DNA from: Methanodesulfokora sp964525965
GTDB taxonomy: Archaea; Korarchaeota; Korarchaeia; Korarchaeales; Korarchaeaceae
Direction: 5' to 3'
Assembly (NCBI GenBank): GCA_964525965.1
Contig: CAZGKA010000016.1
Span: 1 to 48,008 of the forward strand
Length of the DNA stretch: 48,008 nucleotides
Made by a program: the position numbers and the translations under genes. Below the pieces are notes generated by a model, which saw only the letters and a list, made by a program, of their open reading frames with translations, was not told where the DNA came from and made no database searches. Of this stretch, positions 34,479 to 42,625 are shown piece after piece (the stretch's first letter is position 1; every line of letters starts with the position of its first letter).

Positions 34479-35521
34479 AGGAAATCCTCGGAGATCTAAA
34501 GTTTCTCTGGGCAGATAGCTTAGGGGCCAAATCTTTTTCTTTCATCATCGGAGATGTGGTTGTGGACCCAGGAGCTTCGGCCATGCAACCCAACTATCCT
34601 CTTTCAGATGATGAAAAGATGAAGTTAAGGAGCAGGGCCATCGGGAAGATAGTGGAAGCGGTATCCCGTTCCAAGGCGGTGATAGTGACCCACTACCACT
34701 TCGATCACTATCTCACGGAGGACAAGGCGGATCTGTCTGTCTACTTGGGGAAGAGGTTGATACTCAAGGACCCCAATAGGTACATAAACGAGAGCCAGCG
34801 AAAGAGGGCAGATCAGCTCCTCACATCGATAGCAAGATCCGCTGGAGTCGAGCCGAAGTTTCAAGATCCGTCGGAGGACGAGTTTCCAGACCCAGTCTCC
34901 GAGCTGGTTGAGGCAACCTCCAGAAATTTTGGAGACTACTCTGAAAGGAGGAAGGAGCTTCTATTGAAGGGGAAAAGGTGGTTCAGCGCTCTATCTAAGA
35001 AGTGGTCCTCTTGGCCGTGGTTTTCGGAGCTTCACTCGAAAGGTCTGAGCATCGAGTGGGGAGATCGTCGGAAGTTCGAGCTTGGAGATGTGACGGTGAA
35101 CGTCTATCCCCCGTGGTTCCACGGAGTGGAGTACGACAGGACTGGGTGGGTCATCCCGCTTGAGATCTCCTACAGAGGCAGGAAGATCTTCTACACGAGC
35201 GATCTGATGGGTCCAATGATAGAGGACTACGCAACGAAGATATGCGATCTGAGACCCGACATCCTCATAGCGGATGGGCCTCCCACATACCTGTTCCCCT
35301 TCATGCTGAACAAGATCAACCTGAGGAGGGCTGTGGACAACATGGTCCAGATACTCAGGGAAGCGTCGCCGGAGGTTGTGGTGTACGACCACCATCTCCT
35401 CAGGGAGAAGAGGTGGCGACTCAGGGTTTCCGAGGTCTTTAAAACCGCTGAACGAGAAGGAGTGATTTTAGTTACGGTGGCCGAGGCCGTGGGAAGCAAA
35501 CCCCTGATAGACAGCCTCTGA
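34475..35521 (+). CDS. UPF0282-family metallo-beta-lactamase-fold protein
   Basis: About 349 aa. Reading upstream of the nearest standard start (GTG 34556) in the same frame gives LKFLWADSLGAKSFSF, the expected first strand of this family, so that start is too late. In-frame candidates are CTG 34475, overlapping the upstream stop as CTGA, or CTG 34460. Metal ligands HYHFDH (in TVTHYHFDHY-like context) and the C-terminal YDHHLLREKRWR are characteristic. It is predicted to be a metal-dependent hydrolase of unknown substrate. The start is uncertain. Confidence 0.85.
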   Translation: MKEILGDLKFLWADSLGAKSFSFIIGDVVVDPGASAMQPNYPLSDDEKMKLRSRAIGKIVEAVSRSKAVIVTHYHFDHYLTEDKADLSVYLGKRLILKDPNRYINESQRKRADQLLTSIARSAGVEPKFQDPSEDEFPDPVSELVEATSRNFGDYSERRKELLLKGKRWFSALSKKWSSWPWFSELHSKGLSIEWGDRRKFELGDVTVNVYPPWFHGVEYDRTGWVIPLEISYRGRKIFYTSDLMGPMIEDYATKICDLRPDILIADGPPTYLFPFMLNKINLRRAVDNMVQILREASPEVVVYDHHLLREKRWRLRVSEVFKTAEREGVILVTVAEAVGSKPLIDSL

Positions 35522-35567
35522 CAACCGGTCCGGGTACCTTTAAATCCATCGCAGGGATGAATCACTT

Positions 35568-36845
35568 ATGGAGTTTGTTGACCTGAACTACTCTCCCACT
35601 GATGAGGACCTTGTTGCCCTGTTCCTGATCGAGCCGGCGCTAGGCATCGACATGCTTGAGGCAGCGGCCAAGGTAGCTGCCGAGAGTTCCACAGGAACTT
35701 GGACCGAACTAACGACGATGAGCGACAGAATCAGAAGAATCTCAGCTAGGGTCTTCAGAGTCGAAGGCAACAAGGTCCTCATAGCTTATCCTCATGTGCT
35801 CTTCGAGCCGGGATCCATGCCCCAGATATGGAGCGCCATAGCGGGCAACCTGTTTGGCATGAAGGCCGTCAACAGCGTGAGACTCGAGGACGTCTTCTGG
35901 CCGAGCTCCCTGGTCAGGTCGTTCAAAGGGCCCCTGCACGGCCTTCACGGCGTGAGGAGCATCCTGGGTGTGAAGGACAGGCCGATCTTGGCTACGGTTC
36001 CAAAGCCAAAAGTTGGCATGACCGCTGAGGAGCAGGCCGACGTGGCCTATCAGGTGTGGGTCGGAGGGGTGGACCTCGTCAAGGACGATGAGAACCTGAC
36101 CTCGCTCAGCTTTTGCAAGTTTGAGGACAGGCTTAAGGAGCTCATGAGAAGGAGGGACAAGGCTGAGAAGGAGACCGGAGAGAAGAAAGCAATGCTTGCC
36201 AACGTGACGGCCCCCTTCCACGAGATGAAAAGGAGAATAGAGCTCGTTCACGACTACGGAAACGAGTTTGTGATGATAGACATACTGACCGCCGGCTGGT
36301 CTGCTGTTCAAGCGGCTAGGGAGATCACCGAGGAGTACGGTCTGGCGATACACGCGCACAGGGCCTTCCACGCGGCTTTCGACAGGATCAGGAACCACGG
36401 CGTCTCCATGAAGGTCGTGGCGGAGTCAGCTAGACTTGTGGGAGTGGACAACATCCACATAGGGACGGTCGTGGGTAAACTGGTCTCTCCGAGGGATGAG
36501 GTGATATCGTTGGTCCACCTGATGCGCGATGGGAGGATGGAGGAGGACCTCTCCAAGGGCCTCCTCAAGAAGGACTGGCTGGATATAAAGCCCGTGACGC
36601 CCGTGAGCTCGGGAGGCCTCCATCCGGGTATAATCGCCGATGTGCTCGACATAGTCGGGACGGACGTGATGATTCAGGTAGGAGGTGGGGTTCTCGGCCA
36701 TCCTGAAGGGCCACTGGCCGGAGCTAAGGCATTTAGACAGTCCATAGAAGCCTACCTCTCCGGTATAGATGTTGAAAGTTACGCCGAGACTCATCACGAG
36801 CTGAAGGTGGCCCTCGAGAAGTGGGGAAGAGCTCACCCTATATGA
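35568..36845 (+). CDS. rbcL: Ribulose-1,5-bisphosphate carboxylase, form III type
   Basis: 425 aa archaeal RuBisCO. Expected catalytic residues are all seen: Glu39 and TGTWT (41-46), Asn94 (GNLFG), Lys146/Lys148 (VPKPK), the carbamylation site GGVDLVKDDE with Lys172, Asp174 and Glu175, His264 (HAHRAFHA), His297, loop-6 Lys304 (GTVVGKL), Ser348 (PVSSGG), and QVGGGVLGHP. This argues against a RuBisCO-like protein lacking carboxylase activity. After Lys304 the sequence is LVSPRD rather than the common LEG. In archaea such enzymes work in AMP/nucleoside degradation to 3-phosphoglycerate; AMP phosphorylase and ribose-1,5-bisphosphate isomerase are not in this window. Confidence 0.92.
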   Translation: MEFVDLNYSPTDEDLVALFLIEPALGIDMLEAAAKVAAESSTGTWTELTTMSDRIRRISARVFRVEGNKVLIAYPHVLFEPGSMPQIWSAIAGNLFGMKAVNSVRLEDVFWPSSLVRSFKGPLHGLHGVRSILGVKDRPILATVPKPKVGMTAEEQADVAYQVWVGGVDLVKDDENLTSLSFCKFEDRLKELMRRRDKAEKETGEKKAMLANVTAPFHEMKRRIELVHDYGNEFVMIDILTAGWSAVQAAREITEEYGLAIHAHRAFHAAFDRIRNHGVSMKVVAESARLVGVDNIHIGTVVGKLVSPRDEVISLVHLMRDGRMEEDLSKGLLKKDWLDIKPVTPVSSGGLHPGIIADVLDIVGTDVMIQVGGGVLGHPEGPLAGAKAFRQSIEAYLSGIDVESYAETHHELKVALEKWGRAHPI

Positions 36846-37623
36846 AACTACGAAATAGGCTCTTGAGATCCTCTGCTACGTACTTGGGCTCGAGACCTAG
36901 GGCCCTTAAATCCTCAGTTTTTCCAGCTCCAGACAGCACGAAGGCGGAATCAATTCCGATCTTAGTCGCACCGAGGATGTCCGTCTCCGCCCTGTCGCCT
37001 ATCATGAGGACCTTTCCATCACCTACAGATCTTAAGGCCTCACGAAATATGTGTTCGCTTGGCTTGCCGACGACAATAGGTTCTGTTCCAGCTCCAGCCG
37101 ACACCGCGGCCACCATGGTCCCAGCTCCCGGGGCGAGTCCCCTCTCGGTGGGGAAACTTCTGTCGGTGTTGGTGGCCACGTAAAGGCTTCCCTCAAGTAT
37201 GAGCTTCATGGCGGTCCACAGCTTCATGTAGTTAAAGTTCCTGTCCATTCCCACGACGACAGCGTCAGCGCCACTGCTCCAGGCAGAACTTTCATCCAAT
37301 ACCTCGAGGCCCGCTAGCCTCAACTCCCCGACAAGTCCCGCTTCTCCAATGACGTAACATCTCTCAGCCAGCCCGGACAGGTATCTAGCAGCCACATAAG
37401 CGCTGCTCACGATATCGTTCCTCCCCACCCACGAGATCCCCACGTCTCTGAGAGCTTTTACGTACTCGTCCCTGCTTTTTGTGGAGTTGTTGGTCAGGAA
37501 GACTATGGCCTTTCCCATATCGTGCAGGCGATTCACGGTCTCGACCGAGCCAGGAATCTCTTTCCCATTAATCCAGATAACTCCATCCACATCCAGCAGG
37601 TAGCCGTCGTAGTCGAGAATCAC
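36838..37623 (-). CDS. HAD-superfamily phosphatase, NagD/subfamily IIA type
   Basis: Mg-dependent phosphatase, about 261 aa. YLLDVDGVIW holds the nucleophile Asp, VFLTNNSTKS is the second motif, GKPSEHIFREAL gives the Lys, and MIGDRAETDILGA gives the acidic motif. Subfamily IIA members act on p-nitrophenyl phosphate, glycerol-1-phosphate, nucleotides and similar. GAGAGGTG lies 5 nt before GTG 37623, preferred over ATG 37638, which has no good ribosome binding site. It follows the radical SAM gene closely and converges with RuBisCO, overlapping by 8 bp. Confidence 0.88.
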   Translation of the reverse strand: MILDYDGYLLDVDGVIWINGKEIPGSVETVNRLHDMGKAIVFLTNNSTKSRDEYVKALRDVGISWVGRNDIVSSAYVAARYLSGLAERCYVIGEAGLVGELRLAGLEVLDESSAWSSGADAVVVGMDRNFNYMKLWTAMKLILEGSLYVATNTDRSFPTERGLAPGAGTMVAAVSAGAGTEPIVVGKPSEHIFREALRSVGDGKVLMIGDRAETDILGATKIGIDSAFVLSGAGKTEDLRALGLEPKYVAEDLKSLFRSFI

Positions 37624-37634
37624 CTGGACACCTC

Positions 37635-38708
37635 TCATGGAATTATCTCGGTGGTGTTGTTGTAAGCCGGATAGAGGAGGTCCTTCTCATCTATAACTCC
37701 TTGCCTCACAAGCTTGAGGATCTCATCCTTTCTGGAGAGGATCAGATCCAGCATGTACCTCGTTATCTCACAGACCTTTTCCACATCTTCATCGCTCCAA
37801 TAGCTCTCCTTATTGGCGAACAGGCACCTTCCCCCGCAAAGGTTTAGGTAGGGACAGGAGGAGCACCTTCCCCCTATACGGACCCTGTTCGGAAGATCGT
37901 CCGGGCTGACCTCACCCAACCTACCGAGAAAGGCCCAGTCCGACTCGAACGCTATGGGACAGGCCAGTATCCTGCCGTCAGTTGAAATGGCGAACGCATC
38001 AACTCCCGCTCCGCACGGAGGAACCTTCATCCCTCCAAGGAGAACGGCCCTCATGACTCCCTGAAATGGAACTATGCCGAGAACCCTGCCCTTTCTCATC
38101 TCCCTGATCCAAAAGTCAACAAGCTTCCGCAGACCAGGCTTATAAGACTCGTCTGCCCACCCGTGGAAGTCTCTCCACCTATCGCTCCAGATCACATCGA
38201 GCTGCCAGTGAACATGATCGAATATCCCCAGGGAGAGGAGATGCCGCACATCCCTTTCAATGTCTGAGAGCTCCGAAACCGCCATTCTGGCTATCAAATC
38301 TCCAGAGAAGCCGGAGGATCTAAGCTTTTCAGCCGCTCTCATGACTGCGTCATAGACCCCTCTCCCTCGGTAGTAATCCGTGATTTCCCTCGGCCCATCC
38401 ACGGATAGAAGAACTGTGTCCATTCTTCTCCAGAACCGTTCGGGCAGCTTGTCCACGAGCAAACCGTTGGTCTGCACCACGAACCTATCGGCTGGCACCT
38501 CCTCCATGACCTTCTCCATGAACTTGGAGTTGAGCAGAGGTTCTCCTCCATAGAAAGTTATAGACGGACTGGAATCCCTCTCAATGAATTTTTTAAGTTC
38601 CCTCAGATCGTACTTAACGCTCCAAGGCACGAGCTCCTCCGGAAAGCTTCCTCCGCAGTACAGGCACTTGAGGTTACATCGACCCGTGGTCAGGATGAAG
38701 TAGAGCAT
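37635..38708 (-). CDS. Radical SAM/SPASM protein, AF1577-like, possible peptide-modifying enzyme
   Basis: 357 aa. The radical SAM cluster motif CNLKCLYC (Cys11, 15, 18) stands near the N-terminus in FILTTGRCNLKCLYCGGSF, with FYGGEPLLN, VVQTNG and LLSVDGP following. The C-terminal SPASM/twitch region has ACPIAF and CSSCPYLNLCGGRC for auxiliary Fe-S clusters. The layout resembles the AF1577 family, proposed to modify peptides. No short Cys-rich precursor ORF is obvious nearby. TATA-like ATCTTTATTTT at 38728-38738 predicts a leaderless mRNA. Confidence 0.85.
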   Translation of the reverse strand: MLYFILTTGRCNLKCLYCGGSFPEELVPWSVKYDLRELKKFIERDSSPSITFYGGEPLLNSKFMEKVMEEVPADRFVVQTNGLLVDKLPERFWRRMDTVLLSVDGPREITDYYRGRGVYDAVMRAAEKLRSSGFSGDLIARMAVSELSDIERDVRHLLSLGIFDHVHWQLDVIWSDRWRDFHGWADESYKPGLRKLVDFWIREMRKGRVLGIVPFQGVMRAVLLGGMKVPPCGAGVDAFAISTDGRILACPIAFESDWAFLGRLGEVSPDDLPNRVRIGGRCSSCPYLNLCGGRCLFANKESYWSDEDVEKVCEITRYMLDLILSRKDEILKLVRQGVIDEKDLLYPAYNNTTEIIP

Positions 38709-38747
38709 CGAGCTCAGAATTCTCTCCCGAAAATAAAGATACCTCTC

Positions 38748-38762
38748 TAATAATCGTTATTA
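38748..38762. promoter_or_regulatory. Palindrome TAATAA-TCG-TTATTA, possible operator
   Basis: A perfect 6-bp inverted repeat in the 201-base gap between the divergent radical SAM and PadR genes, about 10 bp upstream of the radical SAM TATA box. It could be the PadR operator; this is inference from position. Confidence 0.4.
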
Positions 38763-38856
38763 TAGACTTGTTTTATTTTTGAGTTCAAGATATTTCACAG
38801 AAAATCCAGAAAGGTTAATGACTTTCTGTAAATCTCATCGAAATAATCCTTATCAG

Positions 38857-38868
38857 AAATATTTATAA
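38857..38868 (+). promoter_or_regulatory. TATA box of the PadR-family gene
   Basis: GAAATATTTATAA-type sequence lies about 45 nt before ATG 38910, predicting a leader of roughly 20 nt with the ribosome binding site GGTGGTGG (38901-38908). Confidence 0.6.
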
Positions 38869-38909
38869 AGAATGCTGGCCATTTGAAGTGGAACTTACAG
38901 GGTGGTGGA

Positions 38910-39221
38910 ATGGGAAGGCCCAAAAAGGAGCAGGAGAGAGTTGAGGATCTCGTCTGGAAGGACCTGCTCTACTATATAATTTTAGGAATGCTGTCCAAGG
39001 AGCCGATGCACGGCTATGAGATAAGGAAAAGGCTCATAAAGATGTCAGGAGTTGAGTTAAGCGCCAGCACTGTTTACGCTGTGATATACAACCTGGTCAA
39101 GTGGAAGCACATAGAGGGCACATGGAGAGGAAGAAGGAAGGTCTACAAGATAACAGACAAGGGAGAGAAGGTCCTCAACCTCGCCAGAAAGATAGCGAAG
39201 GATGTCATAATCGGAGAGTGA
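38910..39221 (+). CDS. PadR-family transcriptional regulator
   Basis: Winged-helix DNA-binding protein, about 103 aa. LLYYIILGMLSKEPMHGYEIRKRL and LSASTVYAVIYNLVKWKHIEGTWRGRRKVYKITDKGEKVL are the classic PadR helix-turn-helix and wing. A Lys/Arg-rich start (GRPKKEQER) precedes it. ATG 38910 with GGTGGTGG is preferred over TTG 38883. The gene is divergent from the radical SAM gene, and its 3' end overlaps the PHP phosphatase gene by 17 bp (convergent). It probably represses its own or the neighbour's promoter. Confidence 0.92.
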   Translation: MGRPKKEQERVEDLVWKDLLYYIILGMLSKEPMHGYEIRKRLIKMSGVELSASTVYAVIYNLVKWKHIEGTWRGRRKVYKITDKGEKVLNLARKIAKDVIIGE

Positions 39222-39990
39222 TCGGGCTCCGGGAGGAGTACCTCACCAGGGTCAGTCTGTACTCCTCGATGAGTCTGCTCGCCTCCGGGATCCCGGAGGT
39301 GACGTCCTCGACCCTGTGGGCATCTGTCCCTACCGTGAAGGGTACTCCTCTTTGGCGGAGCTCCTCAACTATTTTTTTCGATGGATATATCTCCTTGCAT
39401 GCATACCTCAATCCGCTGGTGTTTATTTCGACCGAGAGCCCTTGGGAGGATACCTCCTCGATCGCTGGGAGGGGGTCCACGTTCGACATCCTTCCGTACT
39501 TCTTCGGCAGATCGAAGTGGGCCACTACATCGAAGAGATCGGACCTGGCGGCCTCAGCTAAGAGCTCGTAGTACCTAGAGTAGATCTTATTGACCTTCTC
39601 TTGAGTTATTCCCTCCCAGAGGCTCGGATCTTTATCTATGCAGATGCCGTCCACAAAGTGGACGCTTCCTAAAACGAGATCCAGGTCTAACGAGCTCAGT
39701 ATGTCGTCAACAAGCTTTCTCGTCTCTCTGATGTAGTCGACCTCTACCCCCCGCCTGACGGTTATTCTGCCCTCGAACCTATCGGCGAGCTCATCGATGG
39801 TGTCGAGGTACTTCTCGATCTCCTCCGGTTTTATGGAGTAAGGTTCAGGCCCTCTCGGCAGAATCGTCAGGTGATCCGTTATGGCTATCTCCTCAAGGCC
39901 CTTGGACAGGGCCTCCTTGACCACATCCTCCGGGGATCTCTCCCCGTCGCTCCACTTGGTATGGGTGTGGTAATTCACGGGGATTCTCAT
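39205..39990 (-). CDS. PHP-family histidinol-phosphatase-like protein (HisJ type)
   Basis: About 261 aa. NYHTHTKWSDG, ITDHLT, RRGVEVDY, LVLGSVHFVDG, VVAHFDLPKK and TVGTDAHR give the full PHP metal-ligand set in the HisJ/HisK order. Histidine biosynthesis is the usual role, but no other his gene is nearby and other phosphoesters are possible. GGGTGAGAAG directly before ATG 39990, and a 4-bp ATGA overlap with the topoisomerase stop, fix the start; an upstream in-frame start at 40032 lies inside the topoisomerase gene. Confidence 0.88.
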   Translation of the reverse strand: MRIPVNYHTHTKWSDGERSPEDVVKEALSKGLEEIAITDHLTILPRGPEPYSIKPEEIEKYLDTIDELADRFEGRITVRRGVEVDYIRETRKLVDDILSSLDLDLVLGSVHFVDGICIDKDPSLWEGITQEKVNKIYSRYYELLAEAARSDLFDVVAHFDLPKKYGRMSNVDPLPAIEEVSSQGLSVEINTSGLRYACKEIYPSKKIVEELRQRGVPFTVGTDAHRVEDVTSGIPEASRLIEEYRLTLVRYSSRSPITLRL

Positions 39991-42149
39991 CTTCTCACCC
40001 TGAAGTAATTGGACGATCCACAGTTGTCGCACTTAACATAAACACCATAGCTTCCGGACCTAGGGGCCACAACGCTCCCGCATTTCGCACATCTCAGCGG
40101 CGAGCTTTCGCAGTTTCCCAGACATCTGATATAACCCTTTCTTCCACCTGACTTGAGCTTGACACTCCCCTTGACGAGAGGTAATGAACAGGAGCATTTC
40201 TCCTTCAGTATCTTCTCTCCCTTGAGGAGGTTGTACTTGTTTCCACAACTTCTGTCGGAGCACACGACGAAGTAGCCGTATTTGCTCCTCCTGAGAAGGA
40301 GATCATCGCCGCACTTCGGACACTTTCCAACGAGGCTCCTCTCCTTGGCCCTGTCCTCCAGAGCCGTCGCTATCTGCCTGCCGACCGAATCTTCCATCTT
40401 CTTAAACTTCTCCATTATGGCGGAAAGCTTCCGGAGGCTCTCCTCTAGGAACTCCTCGTGGTTGAGCTTGCCCTCCTCTATGAGCCTCATGGATCTATCA
40501 AGCTCTGAGGTGAACCCCGGATCAACGATTTCCGGTATATTCTTCTCTAAAACGTCCACTATCTTCTCTCCAACTTTAGTGGGCCTGAAGGAGCTTCCCT
40601 CAACGTAATCTCTCTCCTTGAGTATGTCCAGTATGACCGCCCTGGTGTTCTTGGTCCCGAGCCCCAGCTTCTCCATGGCCTTTATTATCGTCCTCGGGGT
40701 GTACCTCTTTGGAGGCTGGGTCTCCTTCTCCTCAACTCTGACGTCCACGAGCTCGAGGACCTCTCCATCGGAGATGGCCGGGATCTCAACTTCCTTGCTC
40801 TTCACGAACGGATAGACCTTCCTCCACCCCCTCTTAACTATGGTGGATCCTCTCGCCACGAACCTATGTCCAGAGATCTTGATCTCAATGGACCTCCTCT
40901 CGTCCAGACCGTCCGGGGAGAGCGTGGCCATGACTCTTCTGGCGACGATCTCATAGACCTTTCTGTGCTTTTCGGTGGGGAGGTCGCTCTCCGACTTTGG
41001 AGCTCCGACTACGTGTATACAAGGATGGGCAGGATCGACCTTGTCTCCCTCAACCGGACGGTCCCTCATGTTCTCGAGGGTCCAGCTAGCTAAATCGCTG
41101 AGAGGGGCGTACGAAGCTATGGTCTTGAGCATGGAGATGAACTCCCTTCTCCCCCACTTTTTGGGATACTTCTGGCTTTCGGTTCCTATGTAGCTTATGA
41201 GCCCTAATTCGTACAACTGCTGGGCTATTCCCCTGCTTCTATCGGAGATCTCCCTCGGACTCAGTCCTGTGATGGAGCTGACCTCGACCTGGAGGGTCGT
41301 ACCATCGAAGGGTGGCGGGGGAGGAACCTTCACCTTTTTGACGTTTACCTTGGCCTCTCCACTCATCCCTATGAGCTTCTTAACCTCTTCAGCTATCTCA
41401 GGATTCTTTATTCTCTTCTCCCCTCTCGGGGGGGCTAGAACCGCTTCAAGAGTATCGCCGTTTTCTCCCCTGAAGATTCCGGTCACCACGTAATACTTCT
41501 CCGGCTTGAAGCGTCTGATCTCTCTTTCCCTGTCGACGATCATCTTCAGGGTCGGTCCCTGAACCCTTCCTGAGCTGAGTAGCTTGACCCACCTATGGTT
41601 TCTTGTTGAGAGGGTCAGAGCTCTCGTCACGTTGGCCCCCCACTCTAGGTCAAGGACTCTGCGTACAAAACCGGCGTAAGCGCGTGGAAGGTCCATCTCG
41701 GCCAGGTTTTCGTAGGCTTCCCTGATGTCCTTGTCAGTCAGAGCGCTGAACATCATCCTCTTGACCTCCTTGCCGGACACCCCGAGAGCTTGTAGGATCT
41801 CGAGCCCTATGGCGGAACCCTCGGTATCGAGGTCCGTAGCCACTATTATGCGGTCAGAATCCTCGATTTCTCTTTTTATTGCTCTTATGTAGTCCCTCTT
41901 ACTTTGTATGGGTTTGTAGACGAGCCTTGAGGGTTCAACTATCGCGGGATACACCCACTTCTGGTCTGGGTAGTCTAGCTCGAACACGTGCCCTGAGGCC
42001 GGCACTACGACGATCTCCTCGTCCTCTCTCTTTATTCTATATATTCTCGCTTTTCCTAGTCTCTCCTCGCTAACTGCAGATCCACCGAGGACCTTAGCTA
42101 TTTTCCTAGCTACGTTAGGCTTCTCAGTAATTATCACTGTTTTTCTCAA
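39987..42149 (-). CDS. topA: DNA topoisomerase I (type IA, archaeal)
   Basis: Relaxes negative supercoils through a 5'-phosphotyrosine link, 720 aa. Toprim motifs are IITEKPNVARKIAKVLG, VVPASGHVFEL and ATDLDTEGSAIG (DxDxEG). The active-site Tyr320 is in GLISYIGTESQKYP. The usual Arg two residues after this Tyr is Gly322 here (codon GGA at 41184-41186). The C-terminus has zinc ribbons (CPKCGDDLLLR, CSDRSCG, CAKCGS, CDNCGS). It sits in an operon with QueT-like and PHP genes with 4-bp overlaps. Confidence 0.95.
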   Translation of the reverse strand: MRKTVIITEKPNVARKIAKVLGGSAVSEERLGKARIYRIKREDEEIVVVPASGHVFELDYPDQKWVYPAIVEPSRLVYKPIQSKRDYIRAIKREIEDSDRIIVATDLDTEGSAIGLEILQALGVSGKEVKRMMFSALTDKDIREAYENLAEMDLPRAYAGFVRRVLDLEWGANVTRALTLSTRNHRWVKLLSSGRVQGPTLKMIVDREREIRRFKPEKYYVVTGIFRGENGDTLEAVLAPPRGEKRIKNPEIAEEVKKLIGMSGEAKVNVKKVKVPPPPPFDGTTLQVEVSSITGLSPREISDRSRGIAQQLYELGLISYIGTESQKYPKKWGRREFISMLKTIASYAPLSDLASWTLENMRDRPVEGDKVDPAHPCIHVVGAPKSESDLPTEKHRKVYEIVARRVMATLSPDGLDERRSIEIKISGHRFVARGSTIVKRGWRKVYPFVKSKEVEIPAISDGEVLELVDVRVEEKETQPPKRYTPRTIIKAMEKLGLGTKNTRAVILDILKERDYVEGSSFRPTKVGEKIVDVLEKNIPEIVDPGFTSELDRSMRLIEEGKLNHEEFLEESLRKLSAIMEKFKKMEDSVGRQIATALEDRAKERSLVGKCPKCGDDLLLRRSKYGYFVVCSDRSCGNKYNLLKGEKILKEKCSCSLPLVKGSVKLKSGGRKGYIRCLGNCESSPLRCAKCGSVVAPRSGSYGVYVKCDNCGSSNYFRVRR

Positions 42150-42625
42150 CGTCCAGCACCTAAGAACTTCCTTACAGCAGGTCTGAGCCCGAGGAAGCCC
42201 ATTATAGTCATGGACACGAGTGACCCCGCTAATATATAAGCAAATGTTATCGGGAAGGGGAGGTTAAGGAGGAACTGCAGATACGAGGAGACGACTAGGG
42301 AGACCACGACCGGAAGCTCAAGGGATGCCAGTATCTCCCCCTTCCTCCCGAACCTCCTGAGTAGCAGGGCTATCAGGGTCGCTATCAGATTGGCGGCGCT
42401 TCCTCCCAGTGCGTCCACCAGTCCGAAGGGCCCCAACATGTTCGCCACGAAACATCCTATCGAGACCCCGATCGATAGGGGGAGCCCGAAGTCCAGAACT
42501 AGGGGCAGGAGCATATCGGCTACTCTTACTTGGACGGAGTAAAACGATATCGGAGCTAGAAGGATTGTGAGAGATGCATAAAGAGCTGCAAAAATTGCGG
42601 TTTCAGCTACCTTCTTGGCATCCAC
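42146..42625 (-). CDS. QueT-family transporter (predicted queuosine/archaeosine precursor importer)
   Basis: Small membrane protein, 159 aa with about five helices. FAALYASLTILLAPISFYSVQVRVADMLLPL is the typical QueT N-terminus, related to S components of ECF transporters. The substrate is predicted to be a 7-deazaguanine precursor; archaea use it for archaeosine in tRNA. GTG 42625 has GGTGAT 5 nt upstream. It overlaps the end of the S-layer-like gene by 23 bp on the same strand and the topoisomerase start by 4 bp. Confidence 0.82.
   Translation of the reverse strand: MDAKKVAETAIFAALYASLTILLAPISFYSVQVRVADMLLPLVLDFGLPLSIGVSIGCFVANMLGPFGLVDALGGSAANLIATLIALLLRRFGRKGEILASLELPVVVSLVVSSYLQFLLNLPFPITFAYILAGSLVSMTIMGFLGLRPAVRKFLGAGR

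Noticed and set aside
35568..36845. RuBisCO-like protein (form IV) without carboxylase activity
   Set aside because: The carbamylated Lys motif, both active-site Lys of KPK, the two His, the loop-6 Lys and SGG are all present.
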